Shown here: positions 37,185 through 50,699 of the stretch, piece after piece
Position numbering within the stretch: position 1 is the first letter of the stretch
How the letters are laid out: every line of letters starts with the position of its first letter
Assembly: GCA_020055645.1 (NCBI GenBank)
Contig: CM034549.1
Span: 8,583,501 to 8,647,500, forward strand
Reading direction: 5' to 3'
DNA length: 64,000 nucleotides
DNA from: Tomocerus qinae
Taxonomy: Eukaryota; Arthropoda; Collembola; Entomobryomorpha; Tomoceridae
The notes under the pieces: model-generated
Told to the model about the DNA's origin: nothing
What the model saw: only the letters and a program-made list of their open reading frames with translations
The model's database searches: none
Program-made: the position numbers and the translations under genes

Positions 37185-40100
37185 CCGTAAAAACGCGAGA
37201 CTCTAAGATTCAACTACTTGCTCTATATATCCAATTATATCCTACCACACACATATACACCTCACTACAGAATACAAAAGCTACTGCATCCCTTCATAAA
37301 AATTCCCTTACAAGATAACGGCCATGTACTTCACTTTTACTTAACTACGAACCTCTAAACGTTATATTGTACTTCTACTTCCTCAAGGTTCCCACTCTCC
37401 ACTTATTGACAAAAGTCTCCGTAATCAGTGTACAAAATAATGTTTCCTAATTCCCACCTACCAGAGGCAAGTGTCTCTTATAATGGTACTATTTAATGTT
37501 TAATACCAGGAGTCAAAGGACAATTAATTAATACAAATAAAATCGTTAAATATTTTGTTAACATTCCACTAAAATATGAATAATAATATGGAATACATGA
37601 TTTATGCATTAAACAAATCTGTTAATAAAGAATGTTACTATGATTTGTACTTCTGTATTTTTCAAAAACAGCGTCAAAACGACATTACCGTATTAAATTG
37701 TTCTAAATTCTCCGATATTTTCGATGCCTGGAATAAAAAATATTTTTTCATAGCTACAATTCTTGCTTCGTTGAAATGTGCAAACATTTTCAAAAAATTG
37801 ACAATGCTAGTGTTTATGTATTTTTTAATTTAAGTTTTTAAATTCATTTTTACTATAAAGGTCCAAAAGATGCATTTTTACCACTACTGTGGTAAAATAG
37901 TATTAAAAGTGGTATTTTTTGAACACTGTTAGTAGTAATGTCTTCCCAGTTCAATACTCATAGATGTTTCCTGCTGAGCTACATTCCCGAATTCCCGATA
38001 CTGAAAATCTTTGGTAACCTCACTTGGTAAATTGCTTTGAAGTCTTTGCAAGAGTTTTTCTCTTCATGCAGCACGTTGCTGCAAACACTCAAACATTACA
38101 TTACATGTAATCGTGACTACTATAATCCTTTAGGTATTTCAATCAAAATTTAATAGCTCAAGGGTGATCTTGAAGAAATCAGTTCTATAGCTTTGGAGAG
38201 TTAAAGTTAACTAGTAACATGTTACGCAAGTTTTTAATTAATGGTTGAATAGAGAGTCTAGGGATCCAATATAGAAACAATCATTAGGTAGTTCCAATTA
38301 GACATTACTTACCTAAAATCTTACTAGATTCTATCTAATTCAAGCCTAGAACAAAATATTGTTACTAGAATGATAAAGCAGTGCATGCAAGTACTAAAAA
38401 TCAGCAATATAGAACAAGAAAATAATCAAGCTGGCTAATAAAAGAAAATAAATTACAGATTTGAAAGGTAATTAACAAAGTGGAGGCTGATGACGGGTTT
38501 ATGGTAATTAGTGTTCCAATTAGGTAAAAGAATCAAAATAAATTCCAAAAAGTTTAGATGTGCTTATTCCTGAGGAGCGAATAGTTTATCGCTCTGTATA
38601 AAAGTTTTTGGTAAAATGGCCAAGATATTAGAATGATGCCCTGGCGGTTTTCATTAAGTAATGAGTTTTGAGATGCTGCACACGACAGAAAGAACGTACA
38701 CAGATGATTTATTTTGAGAAGAGTCGTTCCCAATGGCACTTTTTAAAATCCCTCCCCACACACAGTAAACGAGAAGGAAGTGAAACTGCATTTCTACAGT
38801 AGAAATCTCTGTCAATATTAATAATATTTGCACTTGCTGCAACTGCAACCGCCGACTTTAGACTAAAGCTTGTATGTAGCCACTGAATCTGTCTTTGTCC
38901 TTTGTCTCTCACAGATCGTTTGCTGGAAGATTTACACTGTCAATTCCTTCGGTATAAGCACAAGTCAGTATAATATTTTGTTTTAAAACAATTCTATTAA
39001 AACGAGTAACATTATTCTAATTGAATGTCAGATTTGTATCGTGTAGATTCAACCAGATATTTTGAATTTCGCAATCACTCTGTCTGTCATTGTGATCCCT
39101 GCCTCAGCGATTTTAATCAAGTGAAATGCATTCCACATTACCTAAATTGCTATACAGTCTCGCTCTTCAATTGTTAAAGTAAATAGGATTTTTTTCTCAA
39201 AATGTCGCACAATAATCTCCGTCCACTTCAGTGCATTTGTAATTAATTGCCTACCTGCTGAGAAGCTACTCTTTTAATGTCAAGAAAATCACTGCAACGT
39301 ATGAAGATTAAATAACATAAGTTATTCTATTAATACCACATTGTATAAGATGTATTATTGCATTTGCACAAATAACTCTCGTTCGTATGAATGGAAATTG
39401 ATTAGCTTGATTTACTTTTGTGTAGGTTGGAGTCAAAAGTTGTGGTTAGCAATATTGGGTGACTAGAGAAAACAACAATTCATGAAAATCAGTTGCACCA
39501 TTCCTTTGATCTTGTAAGCCACAGAGAATGAGAGATTGCATAGGATGCCAAGGATGCTTTCGCCAAAATGAAAATGACTCAATAGTAGAAGATTTGTCAT
39601 CAAAAATGTTTATACCTGTGCTGTATTTTTGACACTGAGCTGAAGTGAATTCCGAAATGATTTTTATTGATTGTCTCAATTTTAATCAAACCTTTTCTAG
39701 TTGATATTGTTTTTGATTACCTACCAATTCTTACTGGAATCTGAGAGTTAACTAAAACAATAATGTTGCTTTCTCTACTTTCACCTTCGTCTTGGGTGAA
39801 GCACAGGAGGAGGAATAATATCCAGTTACCAAGTTTTCTTTGTCTAGCATTTACGAGATATAAATCATAGGATTATATAAATAGATATACGATCAAATAT
39901 ATTTGTCCGTGCATCAAAAGTAAATCAATTTAAAGTTACTTTTGTTACCTTCCTTCTTATTACTCCGGTAGTAACTTTGAACTTTCTCGGTAGCTTTTCA
40001 GTGGAATTTGATCTTGTGTGTAGTCGAGGGCAATTGGAATTCGCAGAGCAATAAAAATTGGAGTATTGGGTTATATTTTCAGAGTTTTTGGTTACACTGT

Positions 40101-43100
40101 CTTTTGGTTATGTTCAATTTAATGGTTTCCCTCTTCACTCGCAACATAAAATTTCAAGTAAGTTACAAGACAACACCACAGACAGAACTTTTTGTTTGCA
40201 AAGCACTTTCCCACCTTATATGTTCACTTATTCTACAATATAATATGTAAAAAAGATGTATTAATATTATATGCCGGCTCTAGACAAAGGTAGAGCTCGT
40301 TTAAGAGTTGAAAACGGACGTACAACTTACTCTTCAAGTCAAAGGGAACTGGAAGATGAGTGAAAACTGGGATACTTATGTAGAGAGCATAATATAATAA
40401 GAGGACTGCTGAGATTCAATTCAACTGTGTAGAGTTGAAGAAGAACCGTTTATTTTATATCCTGTTGAAACAAAAGTGTTGCACTCCAGTGGCTGGCTTT
40501 GCTTTCGCTCCCCGGACATTTATACGAGGAGATCCCCTATTCTTGTAAAACTCCACTGCTACTTTGGCTTCGTTCCGTTACTTTTCTATAGCTACTTACT
40601 TACACCACATCACACTCACACACACCACTACTACTACTCCAGAACAATATCTCTGTATTGACTCTGCTCAACTACTACATCCTCCTATCTATTATACCCA
40701 ACCGCACACCCGCTTCCTATACTAGTATGCATAACAAATACAATTGGAGAAAATAGTACTACAATCGTAGGCGTTTCAATTTAAGTGCATTTAACCCGGT
40801 TAAATAGCTCAATAATATTTTGTTTCACTTCCGGAGAAATTCAGTGTGATTTACCTTACTCTCTAAACTAATAGAGTGGCTAATAAACTCGCCTATTTAT
40901 TTACACTAGTTGATTTGTGTTTGGTCTAGTTTCGAAATGTTTGTGTACATAGTAGGAAGTACCCACTTATCTTATAGCCGTTTCTAAAGGTTAATGGAAT
41001 TATGCTTGAGATAGGGATAGTGTGATTAAATAGTTCAAGATATAAAAGTTAAAAAAGACTTTTAATAATAGAAGAAGAGAAAATGATTAGCGTAGAGTGC
41101 AATGCAGTAGTAGAGAATGTATAGTCTGTAATGCACAAGATCTAATTCAGGAGTGAATAGAGAAATGGAAATGATAGGAGTTAGTTTAAGTGGACTTGTT
41201 TGTTCACTTGTGTCCTCTGTTGCAACCCTATTCTTCTTCTCCCTTGTTCATACTATTTATATTAGCTAACCCAAGTTTTCCTATTACGAAACCAACAATA
41301 AAGGACTGATTTGGATTCCGGTGAAGTTGTGTTTGCTTTTGTATTCTCTCTATTGGATCGTGGACTAATGTCAGAGTAGTGCAGTGGAACTATTTAGTAA
41401 AGTAGAAGGTAAATATGTCCTCCACGAAAACTGGCTTTACTAAGCACAGCAAATAGAGAGAAGAGTGTGGATCTGAAGTGTTGCAGGCAGAGCTGCAGAA
41501 TGAGATGAATTTCTAAGAGCGACTTGATAAAATACAAGTACTACTCGTAGCCGTGGCATGCCATCCCACCACACACACACACATCATACTAGATATACAT
41601 ACCAGCCAGACCACTATTACTGTACACATTGGTTCCAGGATTCTCTATCCATAGATTATTATAGGTGGTTAGTAATACGTAGGCATTTGTGTGTGTTGAG
41701 ACTCGTATGTGTTTGTGTCGGTGTATTCACATTATAAATGTGGTTCAAGTTTCTCTCTCGTTTTACTTCCCACTAGTCTGCCAACGACTACATGTTACGG
41801 TTTTACTTGACTTGACTTCCTAGCTCACAATCACTCAGTTTGCTTTACCTTTTTTTACCTCGTCTTTATTTCCTCTTCTATCAGTATTCTTTAGGGTACT
41901 TATCTTGCTATGGAACTTTCTCTATTTGTTCTGTGAAGCTATACACAAAGCACGAGTTCTCAGGAGAGAGTCTTGTCTTCGTTTTGTTTCTGTCTTCGTG
42001 TATAGTCTACGTTGGCAAGTCCACTTACTCGCTTTCGACGTACAATCAGTTATGTATGCCATGCCTTATTCCTATTATAATGAATATAGTACCTATTACA
42101 GCTTACATAAACTATTATAGCTACCTACCTACATTTACTGAGCTGTTTTATCAACAAATGGATATAGAGCTGTACTTGTCTTCTAAGTCATATAGTACTA
42201 ATAGGTAGTCCGTATGTAACAAATACCAAACTTTATCCCTTTTCGAATCTTCTGTGCTTCTCATCACTCACTTCCCTTTGGCTCGTAGCTATCCGCCAAC
42301 GGAAAGCAAATGCGACCTGTGTAATGCTGCATGGACCATGTTAAACAGTCAAGCTTTTCTGAAGAAGAAGCATGCACATCACACAAATCCTAGATCTACT
42401 TTCGTGTCTTACTCTCTAATGGTCCTACTCCAAAGCTATTTGAGAATATTTTTACGTGCTGTCTTATATACTTCATATGGATTCTTTTAAAATACCAATG
42501 CACTCTGGGGACATATATACTATAGTTGAAATACCATGCAATACTACTCGCTAAAGAAATACCTTTTAGTAAATCCACACCAAGTCCGGCAATTCAATAA
42601 CATTACAGAAAGTGTCAGTCAAGTCGCAATGTCAAGTCGATTCAAGAGAGAGCCTCAGTGAAAGGATGCTGTTAAGTTAAGACTTTCATCGTGTTCTCTC
42701 CACTTCGATGAAATTCAATAGCTCGTGTTCTTCTTCAAAACCTGAAATTTATAGCTGTACAACCTACTATTTAACAAGAGATGGATGGGCGAATCTTTTA
42801 GATAAATCGTATAACATTCTTATCTTCCCCCGTTTTGTCAGGTTAAGTCTCTTTGTTTTGCTAAAGAAATGGTATTCTACAGGAAGTACTTAATTACCAT
42901 GTCCTGAAAAGCAAGCCAATCTGGAAACACCTATTTTAAGTACATATATTACAATTAGTTAATTTTAAAACATTACTTTTTTGAGAAACGGTGTGGGAAA
43001 GCTAAAAATGTAGTGCTAAAAAGTATTTTCGACTTTAAGGTCAAAAGTCAAGTTTCAAACTGGAAAACTCAATAATGGCGTGTGATAGCGTTTGAAAGAC

Positions 43101-44016
43101 TTTTATAGCTATTTGTTTTTGATTTATTATTTCAATAATTGACCCATGAATTGCTTAAATATCTAATGGTTCCAATTTTTGAACAGAATTAACGAAAATT
43201 ATTGGAACTCCATTAAAACATTAACAGTTTGAATCAATCCATTTAAAAGTTGTCAGGTCATGATATTCACTATTCACAGGCAGACAGCACTGACAGTTTC
43301 AAAAGATAAGACAGAGAAAGCAGAGAAAGCCCGTCCTTGTCTTAATTATTTCACACAACATTCTAAACTTTGAGCCAGGTGAAAGTTTTCTGTGGGAAAC
43401 TGTGAATGCTGCATGTTGTACCATTATTAGCGACGCTGCCGTTTTGGTTTGGTGTTTGAGTTGGAGGAAGAGGAAGTGTGTGTATAAAATAAAAGAACCG
43501 GGACACAGGAAGGTTTGTTTGACTGCAATACGTTCACGCTTTCAGCTAAGCTTTGGCTATTATTGACAGATGACAGAGGAAAATAGTGATTGAATATTGA
43601 AAAAGTGTGCTTCAATATTTTTTGACAGTTTCGGGTCTCAACTCTTATATAATTTCGAAGGCTCAGGTAAAGTTAAAGTACTCAAATAATGATGGTCCCC
43701 ACTAGGTCCCCACGCACGATAGGCACCAGCCACGTCATACACTTAGGATTTACTTTCGCTTGGCACATAAGACAAGTTTGAAGTGACTCATTCAAAGAAA
43801 ATTCGAATTAATACCTATGACATATTCTGTGAAAAGGTTTGATGCTGTTACTAGATGGTGTAGAGATTTTTTTGAATTGCAGACATCAGAGGTGGGGTCG
43901 AGTCGAGGTTGGAGGTCGTCAGGATCAGGACTCAGGACCCGAACGCAGAATTGATGATTAAAGTCAATAAGACAGTGGTAAGTAGACTATCTCCAATTTG
44001 TCACCACTGTTTTGGT
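37185..44016. other. Intergenic stretch without a supported gene
   Basis: A (CA)n microsatellite lies at 41570-41582. The 122-codon frame at 41840-42208 is hydrophobic and AT/Tyr-rich, and overlaps another open frame, so it is judged a chance frame. ACTTTCTC is at 39981 and 41915, and GTGAAAGT near 43380. A GAGAAAGC pair lies at about 43310-43330. Confidence 0.5.
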
Positions 44017-44025
44017 TTCAAAGAC

Positions 44026-44381
44026 GGTTGGGTTGCTGCAAACGGGACGCAGTGAGCAAAAATTTTCTAAGTTTTTTTCCCAATGGAAAATCGTACCCAA
44101 ATTTTTCTAAGTTCTTTTCCCAATGTAAGAAAGACGAATTTAGTCTTCAGTGTATAATCACTTTTTAAGCCACCCGTCACTATTTTTGCCTTTTTTCTAA
44201 CCTAACCTAATAAAAATGAATAATAAATGTTTGGTTGTTTCAATTTTATTAGGTTAGGTCAAAAAAGAGGCAAATAGTGACTAGTTTTGAAAATACTTAG
44301 AAATTTGTTGTCTGATTTTTGCATTGAGAAAAAAACTTAGAAAAATTTCGGTTACTGCGTCCCGTTTGCAGCAACCCAACC
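44026..44381. mobile_element. Foldback MITE with a 9-bp target duplication, 356 bp
   Basis: The ends are GGTTGGGTTGCTGCAA and its reverse complement TTGCAGCAACCCAACC. TTCAAAGAC is duplicated directly outside (44017-44025 and 44382-44390). The arms also share CGGGACGCAGT, AAAATTTTCTAAG and a run related to AGTCACTATTTGCC. The centre contains TAACCTAACCTAATAAAA and its inverted copy. A second AATTTTTCTAAG with TTTTCCCAATG shows an internal duplication in the left arm. No coding capacity. The ends resemble the element at 10071. Confidence 0.95.
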
Positions 44382-44390
44382 TTCAAAGAC

Positions 44391-45854
44391 ACCTAAAGTT
44401 ACTCATGTTGTGACATCTCTGATGCTTTCCCTTTTTAAACGGTATGTATGCTATAAGTATAAATATTAAATTACTATCATAAAAGAAGATATAGTTTACG
44501 ATAAATTGCATAAAATTAAAGTCAAAAGTATAACGCCTAAAATATTGCATTTTGGAGGCCAATGAAATAAAATGTTACATTTAAAATATGCGTTAAAATA
44601 TCGCACTAAAATGCACTCAAACGCTAAAATTTTTAAATTTTTTGGATACTAATGAATTAACAGCACATTAAAAATATGCGCAAGGAAGCGCCGAAATAAT
44701 TATTTCAAAGGTTTTTTTACATGGAATATTTAAAAATCTAGGATCAGCCTTCGAGCTAGGCCCAAATTCCATCATTCCTTTCCCTGTGGTTCTGGATCTC
44801 TTTCTAACTCGCCCTTTTCGGCAGTATTTTCACCTATATGCAAAAATAGCTTAAAAATAAAATTGTAAGAAGCCTTCCTGGTACTGCAGCTGTGTTCTCT
44901 GTCATACTACCAACAACCAATAATCAAGCATATAATTCCTGAATAGAATTTTGGTCTCCTTTCTGTGAACCGGGTTACCAGACGCCAGTAGTTTAAGTTA
45001 AGGTAGTAGAAATTATATACCTATATCAAAAGCTAAGAGCATCTATCAAATTATGTTGCACTGCCTGTATTGAACGACATTATTTCCATCATGGGAACAA
45101 ACGAGGTTAGATAGAATGGCTTTCTCGCATTATTTCACTTCAATTGAAAATTGAACTCATGTAAGTAAGTTGGCTGCGACGAAAAAGTGAAGGGATGGAA
45201 AGAGAAAAGTTGAGTCTTTTGTCTTCTACTTCGGTTGCTTTGTTTTATAAGACTTAATGCAACCATGCGAAACGTAGAAATAAAATCCGCCACAGTGTGA
45301 CAAACAGAAAGAGAGTCAAACTATATTTATTTGTCTCCGCCAGCTTTTCTAATTCTTCTGAACGCTGCATACTGAACCAACAAAGCTTCGCTTTTTCTTT
45401 ATTTATATTCGACATAGTTTACTATTTTAAGAGGAATTATGTGGCAATGAAAAAATAATAAAATTAAATAGGTAAATATAAATAATTTTCCGACTAAACT
45501 ATGCGAATAAAATATTCTTCATAAGCATAGTTAACTAAAATTGGGATACTATTTTGCATAAATAAGTGAATCTTCGAATAAAGTAACTACTAGGCAATAA
45601 GTCCATTGATTTTTTAGGCAATGATTGAAATTCCAGTGAAATTAGAACAGAAAATCGGTGCAAAAGTGCTAGTTAATTGTGATATAAAAATAAGTAAAAT
45701 AATTTTGTCGATTACAAAGGCTTTATACCTTCATGTATGAAATGAATGATTTTTTACGTTTGCATAGGTAACGGTTTAGAAGTCAAAGTATCGCTCTGGG
45801 ATTCTAATATTAAATATTGCATGTATGACTGAGTACACTAAGAGGAAACTCGAA
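44391..45854. other. Upstream region of the FKBP gene
   Basis: No exon encoding an FKBP first domain was found here on the + strand. The region is AT-rich with short frames only. It should contain the promoter of the FKBP gene, but no TATA box or initiator could be assigned. Confidence 0.5.
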
Positions 45855-47197
45855 ATGGCAGACAAACAATCGAACGTAATATCAAATTATTTTCATTACT
45901 ATTTAATTAACATCATATCAAAGTATAGTATTACTATTAGCTCAATATTAATGTAGTATCATATTTTAATTTCCATTTATTTTTTTCCTTGTAGAATAAT
46001 TTACCTTCACTGAAAGACGAAGACCTATCCCCCAAAGTATGTGGAGGAATACTTCGTCGTATAATTAAACCTGGATTCAACGACTCCCTTAAAGCAACGG
46101 AAAATAGTTTGGTTAAAAGTAAATGAATGAAACATCTATAAGTGTAGTACCTAACCTACTACTTACTCACTGGCATTTTAATTGAACCGAACATTTTTTT
46201 AATAAATTTTCAGTTGATTTAATCGGGCTATATAACGGAAGTGTTTTTGATAGACGAAGAAATTTAGTGTATAGTTTGGGAGACGGGTGTATTGTGGATA
46301 TTCCTCAAGGAGTGGAATTGGCCTTGAGCCATTTCGGTTTACATGAAAAATCTCTTGTCACACTGAAGTCTGAATTTGCTTTTGGAAAAGATGGGCATGA
46401 AAAGTTTAGTATTCCACCAAATGCTACCGTAGAGTATGAAGTCACTTTGAAGAGTGTTGATTTTGTAAGTCAACGATAACATCTTTCTTCCCAGCCAACA
46501 CCATTTATTTTTCAGTATTTGTGCACAGTGCATAGCGCAATAAAAAAAATTCATATCTTATTATGCAATATATTATGCACTAAATATTTGATGTTTGAAT
46601 TTCAGCCTCTAAGCAAGGAAAGCCTCTCATTAAAAGAAAAATATGAGTGTGCTCAACATTTAAAGGAAAAGGGAAACAAATGTTTTCAAATGGGAGAGCA
46701 TGAAGCAGCTTGTCGTAAATATTCCCAAGCTGTGGACTATCTTTCTGGCAAGTGAACCATGTTTTATTAGCAATTATACTATATTTGGCAAGACAGAGCG
46801 TAATTTGCGAACATTAAATCTTAATAATTAAATTAATGCAGACATTGAGCTTTCAAAAGAAAAAGAAGATTACTATGATTTCCTCAAATCCTGTTACTTA
46901 AATTTGGCATTGTGCTCTTTGAAGACAAATAATCCGTCGGATACTGTTACATGGGGCAAAAAAGTGTTAGAATTACGACCTAAAGACGTGAAAGCATTGT
47001 ACAGAATTGGTCTAGCTTATCTGGCAAAGCAAGAGCCACTCATCGCCAGAGAATACTTTCAACAAGTTTTAGAAGTTGAATCTGACAACCAGGCGGCAGC
47101 TAAGCAGCTGCTTCACTGCCAGCAACTTGAAGAGAAAGTGCAAGCGTCGGAAAAACAACTTTATATGAAAATGTTTTCGACTGCTACAGGAGTATGA
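45855..47197 (+). CDS. FKBP59/FKBP52-like TPR co-chaperone lacking the first FKBP domain
   Basis: Exons 45855-45875, 45995-46118, 46214-46464, 46606-46747 and 46842-47197 give 894 nt, 297 aa. Exon 1 encodes only MADKQSN. The protein enters directly at the segment that links the two FKBP domains in FKBP59 (DEDLSP, GGILRRIIKPG), followed by one FKBP fold at about residues 20-132 (GLYNGSVFD, SLGDG, IPQGVELAL, IPPNATVEYEVTLK). The Trp of active PPIases is absent, so catalysis is unlikely. TPR repeats fill about 139-270. The Hsp90 carboxylate clamp is intact: K152 and N156 (KEKGN), N200 (YLNLA), K230 and R234 (KALYR). It is therefore likely a cytosolic Hsp90-binding adaptor. Full-length FKBP59 is about 440 aa; the missing 140 aa equal the first domain. 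Intron 4 uses a GC donor. A poly(A) signal lies at 47558. The start is chosen because ATG, donor AAC/GTAATA and phase 0 agree; a hidden upstream exon cannot be excluded. Confidence 0.92.
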
Positions 47198-48108
47198 TTA
47201 TATTATAAAGTTTAGCCTATTTGGTAGCAGTTAACATGTCTGGTTATTTATGTCTATTCTACATTTGAATTTAATTTAAGTTTATTTGACTAGTTCCGAA
47301 ATAGATTGTATCATTTTCTGCAGTACAGTACAGATAGTGTTAAGATATAAAATTATGATTGAGACTTTTTACTCGAGTGACGTACCATACGAGTACGAAG
47401 GCTAGCTTATGAATCTATCAATTCTATTCCCTACCTCCGACCCTCCACAATTAGTGCCAATAGACTGCCAAATTTTTCTTTCGATGTATTTTGGATATTT
47501 ATTGTTTTGATACTATCTACAAACGTACGTACCATAGAAAAGTAGATAAGTAATAATAATAAAACGTACTAATAAAAGGCATGAATCAATTAGCTAGCCT
47601 TCGTTTCGTTTTTCTTCGGGTGGGGTAAAATAGGGTTATTGAAGTTCACGTTCAGTTCACGGGTGAGGTGAAATTTCTGTAAATAACCCTTTTGGTCCGA
47701 TTTTTAATGTAAGACAATTATTAAGACGGTGATGGTATTGTTTAACTTTAGGAAATTTATGCCAATAAATAGTCATTAAAAAGTAATGTGTATTTACATT
47801 CAGTATTCCTTAATTTATCTTTATGAAAAACATCGATACAGCATTGCTCAGTAACTTTTTATTGCCATTACGTATCAATATTTTTGTCTTAAAAAAGCTG
47901 TCTTAAGTCAAAAAATATCACCTACCATTACCTTTTTACCGCTGATTATCGAATATGTAGTAGTACAGTTGGTGGGTAGGCTTAGTCAACGGAATGTAAT
48001 GTAAATAGAATCAAGCGAGTAGGTAAACCCATCTTGAATTAAAAACGTCAGTAACAAGACCCAATTCGTTGTGAAAAGAAATGAAAATGAGATAGTTTCT
48101 TTGTACTT

Positions 48109-50627
48109 TCACCAAGCTATAGCCAATCCATCATTTCTAGGGTCGCTGCCACCACGTAAGACCCCACTGATTGGATCTCTTGTTATAATTTGCCCTGTCC
48201 CAAAATTTTGTCTGTCCCATCCGGCAAGTATTATCGGTTGATTGTGTCCCATTCGTTCTAATTCTGCTCTGACAGATTCAGAAATTCCATCTTCGAGTAA
48301 AATCCTTCCTGCACTTATTCCTCCGTCTATTTGAACTCTTGGCGAATCTAGTGCTATTACAATTACAATAGTAACATAATATATGTAGATAGAATAGACT
48401 TTATAATTATAAGCATTAGCTTGGCCTATATATACTATTGAGAAAGACAAGCAATTTTATTACAATAGTAGTAATCAGTTTTAGTACCCACCTTGTTGTG
48501 GATTCATTCCAAAATCGACCATATTGGAAATAACTTGAAGATGCCCTTGTGGTTGCATGTAACCTCCCATTACTCCGAATGTGCAGTATAGCTCTCCATC
48601 TTTTACCGCTAATCCAGGAATGATTGTATGGTATCTGAATAGTAAGTCGTTTTCAATAGGTTTAGGTATTTGATTATTGGTGTTTTTGCTGCAATGCTTT
48701 TAGAATGATTAAAATTTGTGATTTATATTTCTTACGGTCTTTTCAAAGGAGCTAGGCAATTTACATGATTTCTATCCAGGGTGAAATTGTCTCCTCTATT
48801 GTGAAGTGTGAAACCACAACCTCGAGGAATAATACCAGTTCCAAATCCTTGGTAATTAGAATTAATAAAACTGCAAGCATTTCCTTCTCCGTCGACGACA
48901 CAAAAATACACTGTGGAACAAAAATTCGGAGGATTTCCATGTTCCTGGTAAATAAATCATAAGAATTCATTAATTTTTGTCATTAGCTCAAAGGACAATG
49001 AGAAATGTTTGACAGATAATCATGAATTTTTTTAGGTACGTAATCTGAAGCTGCAAGATTGGGAGCGATTAGATTTCTTCTTTCAGCAGCATATTCTTTT
49101 GACAGAAGTCCCTGAACAGGAATGGTTGCAAAGGCTGGATCGGCGACGTAGTACCTTGTGTCTGCAAATGCTAGACGAAGACTCTCCAAAACCAAATGCA
49201 AATGTTGAGCTGAATTATATTCCAGACTTGCGATGTCGAAACCTTCCAAAATATTCAAAGCCACGAGAGCAGTGATCCCTTGACCATTCGGTGGATTTTC
49301 ATAGACGTCAACTCCTCTATAATTTACATGAATAGGCGGGTCTTGGGTATTGTAATGTTCACGGAGATCTTCCGCCACCATGATTCCTCCTGTTTGCTCA
49401 ATCACCTCAAGTATGGCTTCCGCTATTCTACCTTCGTAAAAGCCCCTCTTTCCGTTCGCAGCCAGCTCTCTGAAGGTCGCAGCCAAAGTAGGCATTCTCA
49501 TTATTTCTCCGATATTGGGAGCGGAGCCATTAAGTAACATTTCATTGCCGTTAGGCGAAGCATTTTTCAATAAATTTTCACTTCTTTTCCAAGAAGTAGC
49601 AGTGACTTCACCAACAGGATAGCCGTTTTCTGCCAAATTGATTGCAGGCTCCAGTATTTCTCCTAAGCTGAGTTTTCCGCTTCCAAAATACTCCACAGTG
49701 TCTACCCACCCTGCCGCAGCTCTGAAAACATACAGCCCAGGACATGATTGCATTATTCTCTTTAATGCTTTAATAAATCACTGTTCTCGTGCGTAATATG
49801 AATATATGTTACCCACCCTGGAACTGTGATGAAGAGTGGTGATACCGACACTGGCCTATTTTCTTCTGTGTACCCCATTTCTGCCAGTTTGTCCACTGAC
49901 AAATCTCGTGGGCAGCGACCACTAGCAAGACAGTAAGAAGACTTATCATTTAAATAAGAAAAATGGATTGCTATGTGAAAGGAGTGGAGGCAGACCTGGC
50001 ATTTAAGCTTTTAACTTCTTTCGTTTTGGAGTCAAAATACAGAGCAAAACAATCTCCTCCGATTCCTGAATCATTGATTTAATATAAGACTACACTTTAT
50101 GGTAAAATGCTCTCTATTTTCTTATAATTTGTATTAAGCATTAGAATTTCTAGAATTCGTTTTTAATATTGATGAACCTGTGCTTGTAGGTTGAGTGACA
50201 TTGAGGGCAGCCGCAACAGCCACCGCGGCATCTGCTGCATTCCCACCTTTTTTCAGTATTGACAGCCCAGCCTCTGCAGCTAGTGGCTTTAGTAATTAAT
50301 TTTATCAAACATCCAAAGGAAAAATATATTAATTACATTTTCTTACATGCAATTCTCTTAGTTAGATACTAAGTCTTTAAATAATGTCAAGAAAATTTAT
50401 AACTAATGCTCATTCTGTATCCGGTTGATGTCTATATATTACGTGCGTGTACTCGTAATATTATAGTACAACTGTGTACTGTAGTGGATAGAAATGATTG
50501 TACTTGTAATGTAATTGCAATGTAAGTTATAATTGAAGAAAGAATTTACTTGGCTACTGGCAACCATCCCGTTGAGACCAAATACGGTAGATCGTCTGGA
50601 GTTCCATTTTCCATTTAATGGATTCAT
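48109..50627 (-). CDS. Gamma-glutamyltransferase, YwrD-like (glutathione hydrolase family), complete
   Basis: Eight exons: 50627-50550, 50286-50178, 50065-49996, 49921-49817, 49721-49040, 48944-48736, 48634-48492 and 48353-48109; 1641 nt, 546 aa, close to bacterial YwrD. Family landmarks in order: NSRRSTVFG and [144 protein letters not shown]. Thr359 in CSTVYF is the expected autoprocessing nucleophile, giving chains of about 358 and 188 residues. There is no signal peptide or membrane anchor, unlike classical animal GGT, so it is probably cytosolic, acting on gamma-glutamyl compounds; the substrate is unproven. ATG 50627 is the most downstream start; the frame is open farther up to about 50690. 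Exon 5 donor is GTACCT, chosen for phase. It converges with the FKBP gene. Confidence 0.96.
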
Positions 50628-50699
50628 ACCGATGTCAACGATGTCAAACGGAGATGTGTAGTACTTCTTTTTTACGAGAAAGGATAAAGATATAACGGA

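Noticed and set aside
41840-42208. 122-codon plus-strand open frame
   Set aside because: Dominated by Tyr, Leu, Ser and Phe, overlaps another open frame on the same strand, has no family motif or splice support; fits pyrimidine-rich non-coding DNA.
48983-49039. Extension of GGT exon 5 to the stop after NISHCPLS
   Set aside because: Family alignment requires joining SDY directly to EHGNPP; the donor at 49039 (GTACCT) keeps phase and the total coding length divisible by three.
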